DNA of 64,000 nucleotides, taken from NCBI RefSeq assembly GCF_039778605.1, contig NZ_CP156060.1:992001-1056000 (forward strand), in the 5' to 3' direction. Position numbers and translations under genes: made by a program. Source of the stretch: Flavobacterium sp. WV_118_3. Lineage in GTDB: Bacteria; Bacteroidota; Bacteroidia; Flavobacteriales; Flavobacteriaceae. Below the pieces are notes generated by a model, which had not been told where the DNA came from, made no database searches, and was given only the letters and a program-made list of their open reading frames with translations. This document shows positions 25,102 through 34,220 of this stretch, one piece after another. How positions within the stretch are numbered: position 1 is the first letter of the stretch; each line of letters opens with the position of its first letter.

Positions 25102-25632
25102 CTATGGTTTGTGCCTTTTGTTTTGCTCGGCTTCTTCTGCTTGAATTAAGGCTTGTAACTTTTTTAAATAGGCTACTTGAGCACGTAAAGATTCATTTTC
25201 CAGTAAAAGCTCTTCTTCTCTGGTCAAAGGTTTATCGGATTTCTTTTTAGCTCTTTTGTAAGTCATCGATATGGGTTTTCCTTTTGGTTTTTGTACTAAA
25301 CCTGGTGCGCCATGGTTTTTAAATTGACGCTGCCAGGCCAAGATTATCCCATCATTGGGAATGTTGAAAAATAAACAGGCCTGACTCAAAGATAAACACT
25401 TCTGATCAATGGTACGTATAACTTTTAGCTTAAAATCGGAACTGTAATTCTGATTCTTACGGGATAACAGACCTTCTTTTCCATACTTAAGATAGAAGTT
25501 TATCCATCTTCCAAGATTAGTTTTACTAATTTCTTGCTCCTGAGCAACTGAGCCCTTTGAGCGGTTTTTATTTAATACTTCTTCTACACAATGAAGTTTA
25601 AATTCATAATTGTACTTGACTTTTCTTTCCAT
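25102..25632 (-). CDS. IS3-family transposase OrfA
   Basis: 176 residues from the ATG at 25632, just inside the right inverted repeat. It contains two helix-turn-helix regions (KLHCVEEVLNKNRSKGSVAQ and KVIRTIDQKCLSLSQACLFF) that bind the IS ends, and a C-terminal leucine-zipper-like helix (EELLLENESLRAQVAYLKKL). An upstream in-frame start would lie outside the IS, so it is rejected. Ribosomes slipping at AAAAAAG (25165-25159) would enter the orfB frame. Confidence 0.88.
   Translation of the reverse strand: MERKVKYNYEFKLHCVEEVLNKNRSKGSVAQEQEISKTNLGRWINFYLKYGKEGLLSRKNQNYSSDFKLKVIRTIDQKCLSLSQACLFFNIPNDGIILAWQRQFKNHGAPGLVQKPKGKPISMTYKRAKKKSDKPLTREEELLLENESLRAQVAYLKKLQALIQAEEAEQNKRHKP
25159..25165 (-). 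promoter_or_regulatory. Programmed -1 frameshift heptamer A AAA AAG
   Basis: In the orfA frame the codons read TTA AAA AAG, giving the canonical slippery heptamer of IS3-family elements. The -1 frame entered here is open and runs straight into orfB. Confidence 0.82.
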
Positions 25633-25679
25633 AAAAAATGCCCCCAAATAGTGTCTAACTTTTTGGGGGCAGTTCATTT

Positions 25680-25692
25680 AAGTCCCTTTTTT
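25680..25692 (-). terminator. Right half of the split terminator
   Basis: AAGTCCCTTTTTT, complementary to 24220-24232 on the other side of the IS; it lies 14 bases beyond the stop of the LOG-family gene, whose transcripts it would also have served. Confidence 0.7.
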
Positions 25693-25706
25693 CGTTTATA
25701 TCCCTA

Positions 25707-26432
25707 TTAGAAGTTAGGGCTTAAGTTGTATTTCTTATAGAAATTATCCAGCGCTTCCAATACCTCATCTTCGTTGTCTACCACGCGGAAAAGATCTAAA
25801 TCAGCTGGATTGGCATTGGCGTGTTTTTCAATGATCACTGTTTTGATCCACTCCAATAAACCGGACCAGAAATCACGACCTACCAGGATAATCGGGAATT
25901 TTCCGATTTTTTTGGTCTGAATTAAAGTGATGGCTTCAAATAATTCGTCTAGTGTTCCAAATCCACCCGGCATGACCACAAATCCCTGAGAGTATTTTAC
26001 AAACATTACTTTGCGTACAAAGAAATAGTCGAACTGTAGGTTTTTATCGCGGTCGATATACGGATTGAAATGTTGTTCAAACGGCAATTCAATGTTTAAA
26101 CCTACCGAAGTTCCACCGCCAAAATGCGCCCCTTTATTTCCGGCTTCCATAATTCCGGGACCGCCACCGGTAATCACACCATAACCCGCTTTACTGATTT
26201 TGTAGGCAATTTTTTCAGCCAATAGGTAGTATTTATCTTCCGGTTTGGTTCGGGCCGATCCGAAAATCGATACACAAGGACCAATTCGTCCCATCGTTTC
26301 ATAGCCGTTTACAAATTCGGACATGATTTTAAAAATCGCCCAGGAGTCGTTTGTTCGTATCTCGTTCCAGGTTTTTTGTTTGAATTTATCCTGTATTCTG
26401 TCGTCTTCGTTTTCAAATTGTTCTTTCATCAT
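25707..26432 (-). CDS. LOG-family protein (TIGR00730)
   Basis: A 241-residue Rossmann-fold protein with the two LOG signatures GGGPGIMEAGNKGA and PGGFGTLDELFE. The family includes cytokinin-type phosphoribohydrolases and related nucleotide 5'-monophosphate nucleosidases. The N-terminal 40 residues are acidic and helical. A second Met directly follows the first, so the start is uncertain by one codon. The exact substrate in this organism is unknown. Confidence 0.9.
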   Translation of the reverse strand: MMKEQFENEDDRIQDKFKQKTWNEIRTNDSWAIFKIMSEFVNGYETMGRIGPCVSIFGSARTKPEDKYYLLAEKIAYKISKAGYGVITGGGPGIMEAGNKGAHFGGGTSVGLNIELPFEQHFNPYIDRDKNLQFDYFFVRKVMFVKYSQGFVVMPGGFGTLDELFEAITLIQTKKIGKFPIILVGRDFWSGLLEWIKTVIIEKHANANPADLDLFRVVDNEDEVLEALDNFYKKYNLSPNF

Positions 26433-26719
26433 CTAAACTCTTTTCTATTAATTATTATTTTATTTTGTATTGGAATTCGTAGATCATATGTCATAATTAT
26501 CCCGCAGTAACACTAGATGCAACTGATAGGTCGGTATAATGATGTGAATTAGGAGTGTTGTTGTTTGTCGACATTTATCCGAAAACCGGACAAACATAGT
26601 CTAAAACTATTATCTTTTTTGACGTTATGCAAATTTAGTACTCCCTTTTTTTTAAATAAATATACGAAATCCAATACTTTTATTGTAATGCATTGTACAA
26701 CAGTGTTTTGTTCGGTAAA
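26433..26719. other. Non-coding gap upstream of the LOG gene
   Basis: About 290 bases without a convincing gene. On the minus strand two -7-like boxes are present: TAAATTTG (26637-26630) and TATGTTTG (26598-26591); neither has a clear -33 TTG. Short open frames here are not supported. No RNA gene was recognised. Confidence 0.5.
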
Positions 26720-26747
26720 AATAAAAGGCAATCATATATTGCCTTTT
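26720..26747 (-). terminator. uvrA terminator
   Basis: ATTGCCTTTT/AAAAGGCAAT 10-bp stem (26723-26732 with 26738-26747), followed on the minus strand by TTTATTTTT, six bases past the uvrA stop. Confidence 0.85.
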
Positions 26748-26752
26748 GTATT

Positions 26753-29587
26753 TTATAAATGCAATTCCTTTTTCAGGAATTTAGCGGTATAACTTTTTTG
26801 GTTTTTAATAACCTCTTCCGGTGTTCCTTTGGTAACCAGTTGTCCGCCGCCTTTTCCGCCTTCATAACCGATGTCAATTATATAATCGGCCAATTTGATC
26901 ACATCTAAATTATGTTCGATGATCACTACGGTATTGCCTTTGTCGACCAGTTTGTTGATTACTTCCATCAAAACACGAATGTCTTCAAAATGCAATCCGG
27001 TTGTTGGCTCGTCTAATATATAGAAAGTGTTACCGGTGTCTTTTTTGGACAATTCGGTAGCCAATTTGATCCGTTGTGCTTCACCTCCGGAAAGAGTTGT
27101 ACTTTGCTGACCAAGGGTGATATAGCCTAAGCCGACATCTTGTATGGTTTTGATTTTACGGTAGATTTTCGGAATGTTTTCAAAAAACGGAACCGCTTCA
27201 TCTACGGTCATTTCCAAAATGTCGGAAATGGATTTTCCTTTATAACGAATTTCAAGTGTTTCGCGATTAAAACGTTTTCCCTGACAGGTTTCACATTCTA
27301 CATATACGTCCGGTAGGAAACTCATTTCGATCGTACGAACACCCGATCCTTCGCAGGTTTCGCAACGTCCGCCGGATACGTTAAAACTAAAACGTCCCGG
27401 TTTATAACCACGGATCATCGCTTCCGGAGTTTGGGTAAACAGGGTTCGGATTTCCGAAAATACATCCGTATACGTTGCCGGATTGGAACGTGGCGTACGG
27501 CCAATCGGACTTTGATCAATATCGATTACTTTGTCGATATGCTCCAGTCCTTCAATTTTTTTATACGGTTGCGGTTTTTTAACGGCATTAAAAAAGTGGG
27601 CATTCAGAATCGGATAAAGCGTTTCGTTAATCAACGTTGATTTCCCGCTTCCTGATACGCCGGTTACACAGATAAGTTTTCCTAACGGAAATTCAACGCT
27701 TACGTTTTTCAGGTTGTTTCCGGTGGCACCACTCAGTTTTAATACTTTTCCGTTTCCTTCACGACGTACTTCCGGAATTGCAATTTCCATGGTTCCGTTG
27801 AGATAGGAGGCGGTTAAGGTTTTTTCGGATAACAATTCCTGCGGCGTTCCTTTACTGATGATTTCCCCGCCAAAACGGCCGGCTTTCGGACCAATATCGA
27901 TCACATAATCGGCACGTTCGATCATGTCTTTGTCGTGTTCTACTACAATAACCGAATTTCCGATATCACGCAATTGCTCCAGCGAGCGAATCAGACGTTC
28001 GTTGTCGCGTTGGTGCAATCCGATACTCGGTTCGTCCAGAATATACAAGACACCAACCAGCTGGGAACCGATTTGTGTAGCCAGTCGGATTCGTTGGGCT
28101 TCACCACCCGAAAGGGATTTGGAACTACGATTTAACGACAGATAGTTTAATCCTACATCGACCAGGAAACTCAAACGCGCGCGTATTTCTTTTACAATTT
28201 CGGTGGCGATTGCTTTTTGTTTTTCGGATAAATGCGGTTCAAGTTCCTGAAACCACAGACTCAGTTCATCGATATCCATGGCCGAAAGTTCGCCAATATT
28301 TTTTTCGTTGATTTTAAAGTATAACGCTTCTTTTCGCAAGCGGGTTCCTTCGCAAACCGGACAATCCACTTCGTCCATAAATTCTTTTGCCCATCGTTTG
28401 ATAGTCGCCGAATCACTTTCGTCGTGCTGGTTTTTGATAAAATTGGAAATCCCTTCAAAATCGATTTTATATTCTTTGGTGATTCCCATAACTTTCGAAA
28501 CCACGGAGAATTTTTCATTCCCACCGTTAAGGATCATATCGATCGCTTCCGGGCTTATTTTTTCAATTGGATCGGTTAATTTAAAACCAAATTTTTCCCC
28601 GATGATTTCCAATTGTTTAAATATCCAGGAATTTTTTTGTTCGCCTAATGGTGCAAAACCACCGTTTTTAATCGAAAGTTTTGGGTTGGGAATAATTTTA
28701 TTCAGGTTCACTTCACTTACTAAACCCAATCCGTTACAATGTTCGCAAGCACCTTTTGGCGAGTTAAACGAAAAGTTGTTTGGTTCCGGATTCGGATACG
28801 AAATACCGGTCGACGGACACATCAGGTTTCGGCTAAAAAAGCGAACTTCCTGGCTTTCCTGTTCGATTACCATCATGATATCCTCTCCGTGATACATGGC
28901 GGTTTTAATACTTTCGGTCAGTCTTTTGTCGTTATCTTCCGTATTTTCGATCAGCATACGGTCGATTACAATTTCGATATCGTGGGTTTTATAACGGTCG
29001 ACTTTCATACCGAATTCCAGATCGCGGATTTCTCCGTCTACGCGTACTTTAACAAAGCCCTGTTTGGAAATTTGTTCAAACAATTCGCGGTAGTGTCCTT
29101 TTCGGGATCGGATAACCGGTGCCAGAATATTGATCCGCTTTCCGTTGAAGTTTTCAAAAATCAGTTCTTTAATTTGCTCATCACTGTAGCTCACCATTTT
29201 TTCACCGGAGTTGTAACTGTAGGCTTCACCGGCACGGGCATAAAACAAACGAAGAAAATCGTAAATCTCAGTTATGGTTCCTACGGTAGAACGCGGACTT
29301 TTGCTGGTCGTTTTCTGCTCAATGGCAATAACCGGCGAAAGACCGTCAATTTTATCCACATCCGGACGTTCCAATCCACCCAGAAATTGGCGGGCATACG
29401 CAGAAAAAGTTTCAATGTAACGGCGCTGTCCTTCGGCATAAATGGTATCGAAAGCCAGCGATGATTTTCCGGAACCGGATAAACCGGTAATCACAACCAG
29501 TTTCTCCCGCGGAATCACAACGTCAATATTCTTTAAATTATGCGCTCTTGCGCCTAATACTTCAATAGTTTCTTCTGTGTTTAGCAT
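26753..29587 (-). CDS. uvrA: UvrABC system protein A (excinuclease ATPase)
   Basis: DNA-damage recognition subunit of nucleotide excision repair. The 944-residue protein carries both ABC ATPase modules: Walker [15 protein letters not shown] near the N-terminus and [14 protein letters not shown] in the second half, signature LSGGEAQRI twice, and Zn-finger cysteines (CEHCNG, CPVCEG, CETCEG with CETCQGKR). The ATG at 29587 ([19 protein letters not shown]) is chosen because a -7 box covers the alternative ATG at 29608. Confidence 0.97.
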   Translation of the reverse strand: MLNTEETIEVLGARAHNLKNIDVVIPREKLVVITGLSGSGKSSLAFDTIYAEGQRRYIETFSAYARQFLGGLERPDVDKIDGLSPVIAIEQKTTSKSPRSTVGTITEIYDFLRLFYARAGEAYSYNSGEKMVSYSDEQIKELIFENFNGKRINILAPVIRSRKGHYRELFEQISKQGFVKVRVDGEIRDLEFGMKVDRYKTHDIEIVIDRMLIENTEDNDKRLTESIKTAMYHGEDIMMVIEQESQEVRFFSRNLMCPSTGISYPNPEPNNFSFNSPKGACEHCNGLGLVSEVNLNKIIPNPKLSIKNGGFAPLGEQKNSWIFKQLEIIGEKFGFKLTDPIEKISPEAIDMILNGGNEKFSVVSKVMGITKEYKIDFEGISNFIKNQHDESDSATIKRWAKEFMDEVDCPVCEGTRLRKEALYFKINEKNIGELSAMDIDELSLWFQELEPHLSEKQKAIATEIVKEIRARLSFLVDVGLNYLSLNRSSKSLSGGEAQRIRLATQIGSQLVGVLYILDEPSIGLHQRDNERLIRSLEQLRDIGNSVIVVEHDKDMIERADYVIDIGPKAGRFGGEIISKGTPQELLSEKTLTASYLNGTMEIAIPEVRREGNGKVLKLSGATGNNLKNVSVEFPLGKLICVTGVSGSGKSTLINETLYPILNAHFFNAVKKPQPYKKIEGLEHIDKVIDIDQSPIGRTPRSNPATYTDVFSEIRTLFTQTPEAMIRGYKPGRFSFNVSGGRCETCEGSGVRTIEMSFLPDVYVECETCQGKRFNRETLEIRYKGKSISDILEMTVDEAVPFFENIPKIYRKIKTIQDVGLGYITLGQQSTTLSGGEAQRIKLATELSKKDTGNTFYILDEPTTGLHFEDIRVLMEVINKLVDKGNTVVIIEHNLDVIKLADYIIDIGYEGGKGGGQLVTKGTPEEVIKNQKSYTAKFLKKELHL

Positions 29588-29605
29588 AAAAAATCGAGCA
29601 AAACG

Positions 29606-29613
29606 CAAAGGTA
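29606..29613 (-). promoter_or_regulatory. -7 box of uvrA
   Basis: Minus-strand TACCTTTG fits TAnnTTTG and lies 18 bases before the ATG at 29587. It overlaps the ATG at 29608, ruling that start out if the box is used. I saw no -33 TTG and no SOS box. Confidence 0.55.
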
Positions 29614-29840
29614 CTGTTTTGAGCGCGATTTGAGACGTCCCGAAGAAAGAAATTTTTGTTATTTTTTAGTAGTGGAAAGTTAGGTTCAGATCGCAAAACC
29701 AAATTAAAAAGTATTTGATTCCCAATAGATAGCTGTTTTTACAAAGAACCCGGAACGAAAGTTTTTTTCGCTGTAAAGGTTCTGTAAAATCTTCTGATGA
29801 TCGGGTAAATAATGATGAGTTTTATGGTAATAATCGGCTA

Positions 29841-31661
29841 TTATTCGATTCGCATGTCTTTTAACTTTTCCCGATAGCTTTCCAGTACTTCGATTTTGGA
29901 AATATACCCCAGGTATTTATTGTCTTTTAAAACAAAAAGGATGTCGGTATGATAGGTTTCGAATTTTTCCATTACCGTTTCCATGATTTCGTCATAACAG
30001 ATCACGGCTTCGGGTTTTTCGGTTACATCCTGTAAGGAGGTGTATTTGATTTGAAAAGGTTTGAAAATAATATTCCGGATGGAATCAAAATTAATTACAC
30101 CGGTTAATTCTTCTTTTTCGTTTAGTATCGGAAAAAGCGTCTGTCGTGTATTCGAAAGTAAATCGACAATATTTTCCAGTTTCGAATCGGAAGTAATCGT
30201 TGTAAAATCATTACGGATATGTTTCGATAAATCAATCGAGGAAAGAATGTTTTTGTCCTTATCACTGGTAAATACCTGACCTTTATCGGCCAGATTTTTA
30301 ATATCCATCGAATGAATTTCCATTTTTTTGGTGATCGCAAAACTGATAGACGAAACGATCAATAACGGAACCATTAATCCATAGCCACCCGTGATTTCGG
30401 CAATAAGGAAAATTGCGGTTAATGGTGCGTGAAACAAACCACTTAGTACGCCTGCCATTCCAACAATGGTAAAATTGCTTACCGGCAGATTGTCTGATAA
30501 TCCGATTAAACTAAAAAATTTAGCGACACAAAAACCGAGATAGGAACCTACAAAAAGGGAAGGAGCAAAGTTACCGCCATTTCCGCCGCTTCCTAGGGTT
30601 AGTCCGGTTGCAAAAACTTTTAAAAACATTGTGGCGCCTACAAAAACCAACAGAATGATATCGTTGTCTTTAAACGGGTTTAAAAGTGTGTTTTCGAGTA
30701 TTTTGCTCGGATTTCCGTTCGATAGTATTTTAATGCTTTCATATCCTTCTCCAAAGAGTGTCGGAAAAAAGAAAATCAGTACGGCCAGCATTGAAGCGCC
30801 GATCAATGCCTTTTTATAGGTTTTGTTTTTATAACGATCGAAAAAATGCTCGACCTTTCGGAACGTCCGGGCGTGGTAAACCGATACCAGTCCGGCAAAA
30901 ATTCCGATAGCAATATAATACGGGATATTGTGATAATCGAAAGAGAGTTGTTGGTGGAAGGATAACAGGATGTCTTCTTTTAAAAGTACATTGGTCACTA
31001 ATGATCCGGTTGCGGCCGAAATCATGATCGGGATAAAAGCGGTGACACTCATATCGGCCAGAATCACTTCAATGGCAAACAACACACCGGCAATGGGTGC
31101 GTTAAAGGCGGCAGCAATACCAGCGGCCACACCACAGGCTAATAAAAGTGTCCGGTCTTTGTAATTCAGACGGTATTTCTGCGCATAATTCGATCCGAAA
31201 GCAGCTCCGGTAATGGTAATCGGTGACTCCAATCCGGCCGATCCTCCCAAGCCTACCGTGAGGGAACTTGTGATAATCTGCGCATACATCTGTTTCCGGG
31301 GCATGATACCCGATTTTTTAGCCACGGCAATCATAATCTGGGACGTACCTTTTTCGATACTCCCGTCCAGGAATTTTTTGATCACAAAAGCAGTCAGTAA
31401 AATCCCGACGATTGGCAGGATACTGTTACTATAGGGTAAGTGAAGTATGTTGTCGATATAATTTGCAAAACGGAATACTGAGTGTGCAAACGTTTTTAGT
31501 ACGATTACCGCCAAAGCTGAGGATAAAGCTACTAAAATACAGGATAAATAAATAAACTGTCGGTTGTTTAAAATGGCTTTTAAAAAAAATAACGTGGCTT
31601 CTAAACGCTTTAAGTTTTTTCGCAAAAAGAGGGTTATAGGCGATACGTTTTTATTCGGCAT
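29841..31661 (-). CDS. CLC-family chloride channel/antiporter with CBS domains
   Basis: A 606-residue membrane protein. The CLC core spans residues 20 to about 450 with GLGGSAGLESP (a variant of the usual G-K/R-EGP that keeps the glutamate) and GSGGNGGNFAPSLFVGSYLG. The last 150 residues hold two CBS domains (TLFPILNEKEELTGVI; DILFVLKDNKYLGYI), which usually bind adenine nucleotides and regulate gating. It differs clearly from the riboswitch-controlled CLC at 6059 and probably handles chloride. Confidence 0.92.
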   Translation of the reverse strand: MPNKNVSPITLFLRKNLKRLEATLFFLKAILNNRQFIYLSCILVALSSALAVIVLKTFAHSVFRFANYIDNILHLPYSNSILPIVGILLTAFVIKKFLDGSIEKGTSQIMIAVAKKSGIMPRKQMYAQIITSSLTVGLGGSAGLESPITITGAAFGSNYAQKYRLNYKDRTLLLACGVAAGIAAAFNAPIAGVLFAIEVILADMSVTAFIPIMISAATGSLVTNVLLKEDILLSFHQQLSFDYHNIPYYIAIGIFAGLVSVYHARTFRKVEHFFDRYKNKTYKKALIGASMLAVLIFFFPTLFGEGYESIKILSNGNPSKILENTLLNPFKDNDIILLVFVGATMFLKVFATGLTLGSGGNGGNFAPSLFVGSYLGFCVAKFFSLIGLSDNLPVSNFTIVGMAGVLSGLFHAPLTAIFLIAEITGGYGLMVPLLIVSSISFAITKKMEIHSMDIKNLADKGQVFTSDKDKNILSSIDLSKHIRNDFTTITSDSKLENIVDLLSNTRQTLFPILNEKEELTGVINFDSIRNIIFKPFQIKYTSLQDVTEKPEAVICYDEIMETVMEKFETYHTDILFVLKDNKYLGYISKIEVLESYREKLKDMRIE

Positions 31662-31742
31662 TGTAGGAATGTTTTTGTGATCCGTTTTGGAAACTTTAAA
31701 CTGCTAAATTACGCCTTTTGAACCAGTATCATTTTAAAAATG

Positions 31743-32408
31743 TTATAAATTTTTTAAAGCTTCCCGATTGCTTAATGGTTTTAAAGTGGTTTCCGAAACA
31801 AATTTTATAACGGCTTTCGGGGCAGTTTTCGCATATTCCCGCAGTGCCCAGCCAATTGCTTTTTGGATAAAAAATTCACCCGAGCCGGAATGTTTTTTGC
31901 ATAAGGCAAACAATAAGGCTGCGTCGGTTTTGCTTTTATAACCCAGTTGAAAAAGTATAGCCGATCGGTTTAACCACATATTGTCGGAATCGGAAAACCG
32001 ACTAATCACAGTGTCAGTTTCTTCTGGAAATTGGGTCAGGTAATTGCCTAACAGGTATTTGGCAAGAAAATCGACGGTATCCCACCATGAATCAGTGGTT
32101 ACGGTTTTTTCGATCAGATCGATATCGCTTTTTACAAATTTTCCGCGCAATTCCTTTTCCAATATTTCCATAGCGGTATAATGAAACTCTCGTTGTTGTT
32201 GTTGTAAGAGTGTCAAACCAATTTCACGGGTATTGTTTTTGACTTCGGTTTTATGCAACGTCCAGATTTGTTTGGTGATGCTTTTTCGCAAAGGTGCTTT
32301 GATGCCGTAAAATTGAAAATGATGTTTCATATAGGCTTCCATAGGTCCGGCATTGGCTACCGAGGCGTTTTCGCGGAAGGCTTGTGTAAGATCAGTTAGA
32401 AAAGTCAT
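31743..32408 (-). CDS. DNA alkylation repair protein (AlkD-like)
   Basis: A 221-residue all-helical HEAT-repeat protein of the AlkD family: YGIKAPLRKSITKQIW, FHYTAMEILEKELRG, TDSWWDTVDFLAKYLLG and IQKAIGWALREYAKT match the family pattern, including the conserved Trp/Asp of the DNA-binding groove. Members excise bulky or cationic alkylated bases without base flipping. Its start overlaps the stop of the upstream AcpH-like gene by 17 bases, so the pair is co-transcribed. Confidence 0.9.
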   Translation of the reverse strand: MTFLTDLTQAFRENASVANAGPMEAYMKHHFQFYGIKAPLRKSITKQIWTLHKTEVKNNTREIGLTLLQQQQREFHYTAMEILEKELRGKFVKSDIDLIEKTVTTDSWWDTVDFLAKYLLGNYLTQFPEETDTVISRFSDSDNMWLNRSAILFQLGYKSKTDAALLFALCKKHSGSGEFFIQKAIGWALREYAKTAPKAVIKFVSETTLKPLSNREALKNL

Positions 32409-32994
32409 GCGTAATTTCCGCTAATTTATCGGTTGCAAATTGTTTTAGTTCTTCAAAGAAAAGGGCGAATTCGATTTCAAAGTTAATATAGTATTCCTGT
32501 AATTCCTGTACGGAATATTGCATCCGCGAACGGTTTTTTGTCCGCTGATCCATTTGGAACAGTATGGTCGCAATACCGTCTATAGAGGCATAGCTAACCA
32601 GCCAGTTGCGTTCAATCATATACGGCATTAATCCCTTGGTTTTTTCGGTTAGCAAATCATAATGCTCTTCTAAAGACGAATAAAATGCCGAAACATAGGT
32701 TTCTAATGGAGTTTCCGAATAGCGTTCCCAGTTTTTTGCCAGGAAATGATCATAAAATACGTCCATAATCACACCCGAATAATGACCGTAGGGTTCATGT
32801 AGTCGGTGTTTACTTTTTCTGAAAATCGGATGCGCATCGGTAAAGGTATCGATCGCCCGGTGCAGGAGTATCCCTTTTTGAATATCCGGGTTAAAGTTTC
32901 GGTAATCGTTACCACGGATACCATCGGCCATAAAGTTGCCAATTTTAATCAGATCATCATTTCCGGATAAATAAATATGGGCTAAAAAATTCAT
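32392..32994 (-). CDS. Acyl carrier protein phosphodiesterase-like (AcpH family)
   Basis: A 200-residue protein beginning MNFLAHIYLSGNDDLIKIGNFMADG, typical of the AcpH/DUF479 HD-like family, followed by GILLHRAIDTFTDAHP and YGHYSGVIMDVFYDHFLA with the metal-binding His and Asp residues. Family members remove phosphopantetheine from acyl carrier protein. The open frame extends upstream to 33258 across the divergent gene; the ATG at 32994 is the only start matching the family N-terminus. Confidence 0.9.
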   Translation of the reverse strand: MNFLAHIYLSGNDDLIKIGNFMADGIRGNDYRNFNPDIQKGILLHRAIDTFTDAHPIFRKSKHRLHEPYGHYSGVIMDVFYDHFLAKNWERYSETPLETYVSAFYSSLEEHYDLLTEKTKGLMPYMIERNWLVSYASIDGIATILFQMDQRTKNRSRMQYSVQELQEYYINFEIEFALFFEELKQFATDKLAEITHDFSN

Positions 32995-33023
32995 TAGGGT
33001 ATCTATTTTGGTCAAAGTTTCCT

Positions 33024-33052
33024 TTGTTTTGTAAATGTAATAATTACTTTTG
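33024..33052 (+). promoter_or_regulatory. Promoter of the acyltransferase gene
   Basis: TACTTTTG (33045-33052) fits TAnnTTTG, 20 bases before the ATG; TTG at 33024-33026 is 18 bases upstream, slightly short. Confidence 0.6.
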
Positions 33053-33072
33053 GAAAAAGACATTTTATAAAG

Positions 33073-34140
33073 ATGAAGGTATTGCCTAATCTCACTGGTT
33101 TGCGTTTCTTTTTGGCAGTATTGGTAATGATTTATCATATTCCACAATTTTGTCGGAACCGGGGGGTGCCTTTTTTTGACGGTCTTCCTGTTTTTCATAG
33201 GGGAAGCGAAGCGGTATGTTTTTTCTTTGCTTTGAGCGGTTATCTCATTATAAGACAATTGTATATCGAAAAAAAGAATACAGATAGAGTATTGCTCGAA
33301 CGATTTTACCGGAAAAGAATGTTGCGGATTTTTCCGCTGTATTATTTGGTTCTGGTGTTGGGATTGGTCTATTATCAGTCGATATTACCGCATCTCGGAT
33401 ATGATGTCGCAAATGATTATAACCTGGCTGAGGGGATTTTACTGGCGGTTTTCTTTTTGCCAAATGTGTTCAATGTGCTCTGCAAACCGGGCGGTATCCT
33501 TGAAATTTTATGGTCAATTGGAATCGAAGAGCAGTTTTATCTGTTTGTTGCACCGTTATTTCTGGTAGTGCCTAAACAATATCTTTTAAAAGGATTACTG
33601 GGCTTTACCATCGGGTATTTTATGTTATTTTTTTCGGATCTGATCCCACACTTAAAAATATTTAGCTTGTATTTTTTCTATTTTGCAGCGGCCGGTTTTT
33701 GTTCGATAGTGACGTACCAATACGAGGATAAAATCAATAGTAAAAAGACCATGGTCATAGTGGTACTGATCCTGCTAATACTATATTTTTCAACGGGTAT
33801 TTTTAAGGATTCTTTATCCGAAATGGGATATCATTTGCTTAGCATGGTTTTGTTTTCGGTTTCGTTATCCGTGTTAAGTCTGGTTCCGCTTTCTTTTTTG
33901 GAAAACCGGGTTGTTACTTTTTTAGGAACGATTTCCTATGGAATTTATATGTTTCACGCTTTTGCAATGCATCTGACAGGATTTGTTTTTCTTCGTTTTC
34001 CAGTGATAGAAAAATTGCCGGAAGTATTGCAGATCCTCTTATTTTCGGTAGTGGTTGCCGGAATGACTATCGTAATTTCGACTTTATCATTTCTATATTA
34101 TGAGTCCTTTTTTCTAAAACTCAAAAAACGAACCAAATAA
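33073..34140 (+). CDS. Membrane acyltransferase, OafA/YrhL (acyltransferase 3) family
   Basis: A 355-residue protein with about ten membrane spans. LPNLTGLRFFLAVLVMIYHI carries the conserved R and H of the acyltransferase 3 family and FFALSGYLI is the second signature; RFYRKRMLRIFPLYYLVL follows. Members transfer acetyl or other acyl groups to surface polysaccharides or lipids. There is no adjacent glycan cluster, so the acceptor is unknown. It is transcribed alone, divergent from the AcpH-like gene. Confidence 0.92.
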   Translation: MKVLPNLTGLRFFLAVLVMIYHIPQFCRNRGVPFFDGLPVFHRGSEAVCFFFALSGYLIIRQLYIEKKNTDRVLLERFYRKRMLRIFPLYYLVLVLGLVYYQSILPHLGYDVANDYNLAEGILLAVFFLPNVFNVLCKPGGILEILWSIGIEEQFYLFVAPLFLVVPKQYLLKGLLGFTIGYFMLFFSDLIPHLKIFSLYFFYFAAAGFCSIVTYQYEDKINSKKTMVIVVLILLILYFSTGIFKDSLSEMGYHLLSMVLFSVSLSVLSLVPLSFLENRVVTFLGTISYGIYMFHAFAMHLTGFVFLRFPVIEKLPEVLQILLFSVVVAGMTIVISTLSFLYYESFFLKLKKRTK

Positions 34141-34153
34141 AAAAGGATTCGAA

Positions 34154-34185
34154 TTGGGTACAACGCCGACAACTTTTTATATTTG
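34154..34185 (+). promoter_or_regulatory. Promoter of glmM
   Basis: TTG (34154-34156), 21 bases, TATATTTG (34178-34185): a full match to the Bacteroidota consensus, 35 bases before the start codon. Confidence 0.78.
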
Positions 34186-34220
34186 TGATGAATTTGAATT
34201 TTTAATCCCCAATAGCATAT

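Larger units (their letters stand above)
24241..25670 (-). mobile_element. IS3-family insertion sequence, apparently intact
   Basis: 1,430 bp bounded by inverted repeats: GCTCCCAAAAAGTTAGACA at the left and the complement of TGTCTAACTTTTTGGGGGC at the right, with one mismatch. AGT flanks both ends (24238-24240, 25671-25673) as a 3-bp target duplication. If the ends are drawn as TG...CA the element is one base longer on each side. It holds orfA and orfB in two frames with a slippery heptamer between them. Confidence 0.9.

Noticed and set aside
25107..25132. AAAACAAAAGG as the orfA/orfB frameshift site
   Set aside because: Slipping there would mismatch the tRNA pairing; the canonical A AAA AAG at 25165-25159 lies upstream and fits both frames.
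26565..26792. Small ORFs in the gap between the LOG gene and uvrA
   Set aside because: A/T-rich, no start-site signals, and they run into the uvrA terminator or coding end.
28278..29464. Long plus-strand ORFs (204 and 241 residues)
   Set aside because: Both are antisense shadows of uvrA, whose frame is fully supported by conserved motifs.
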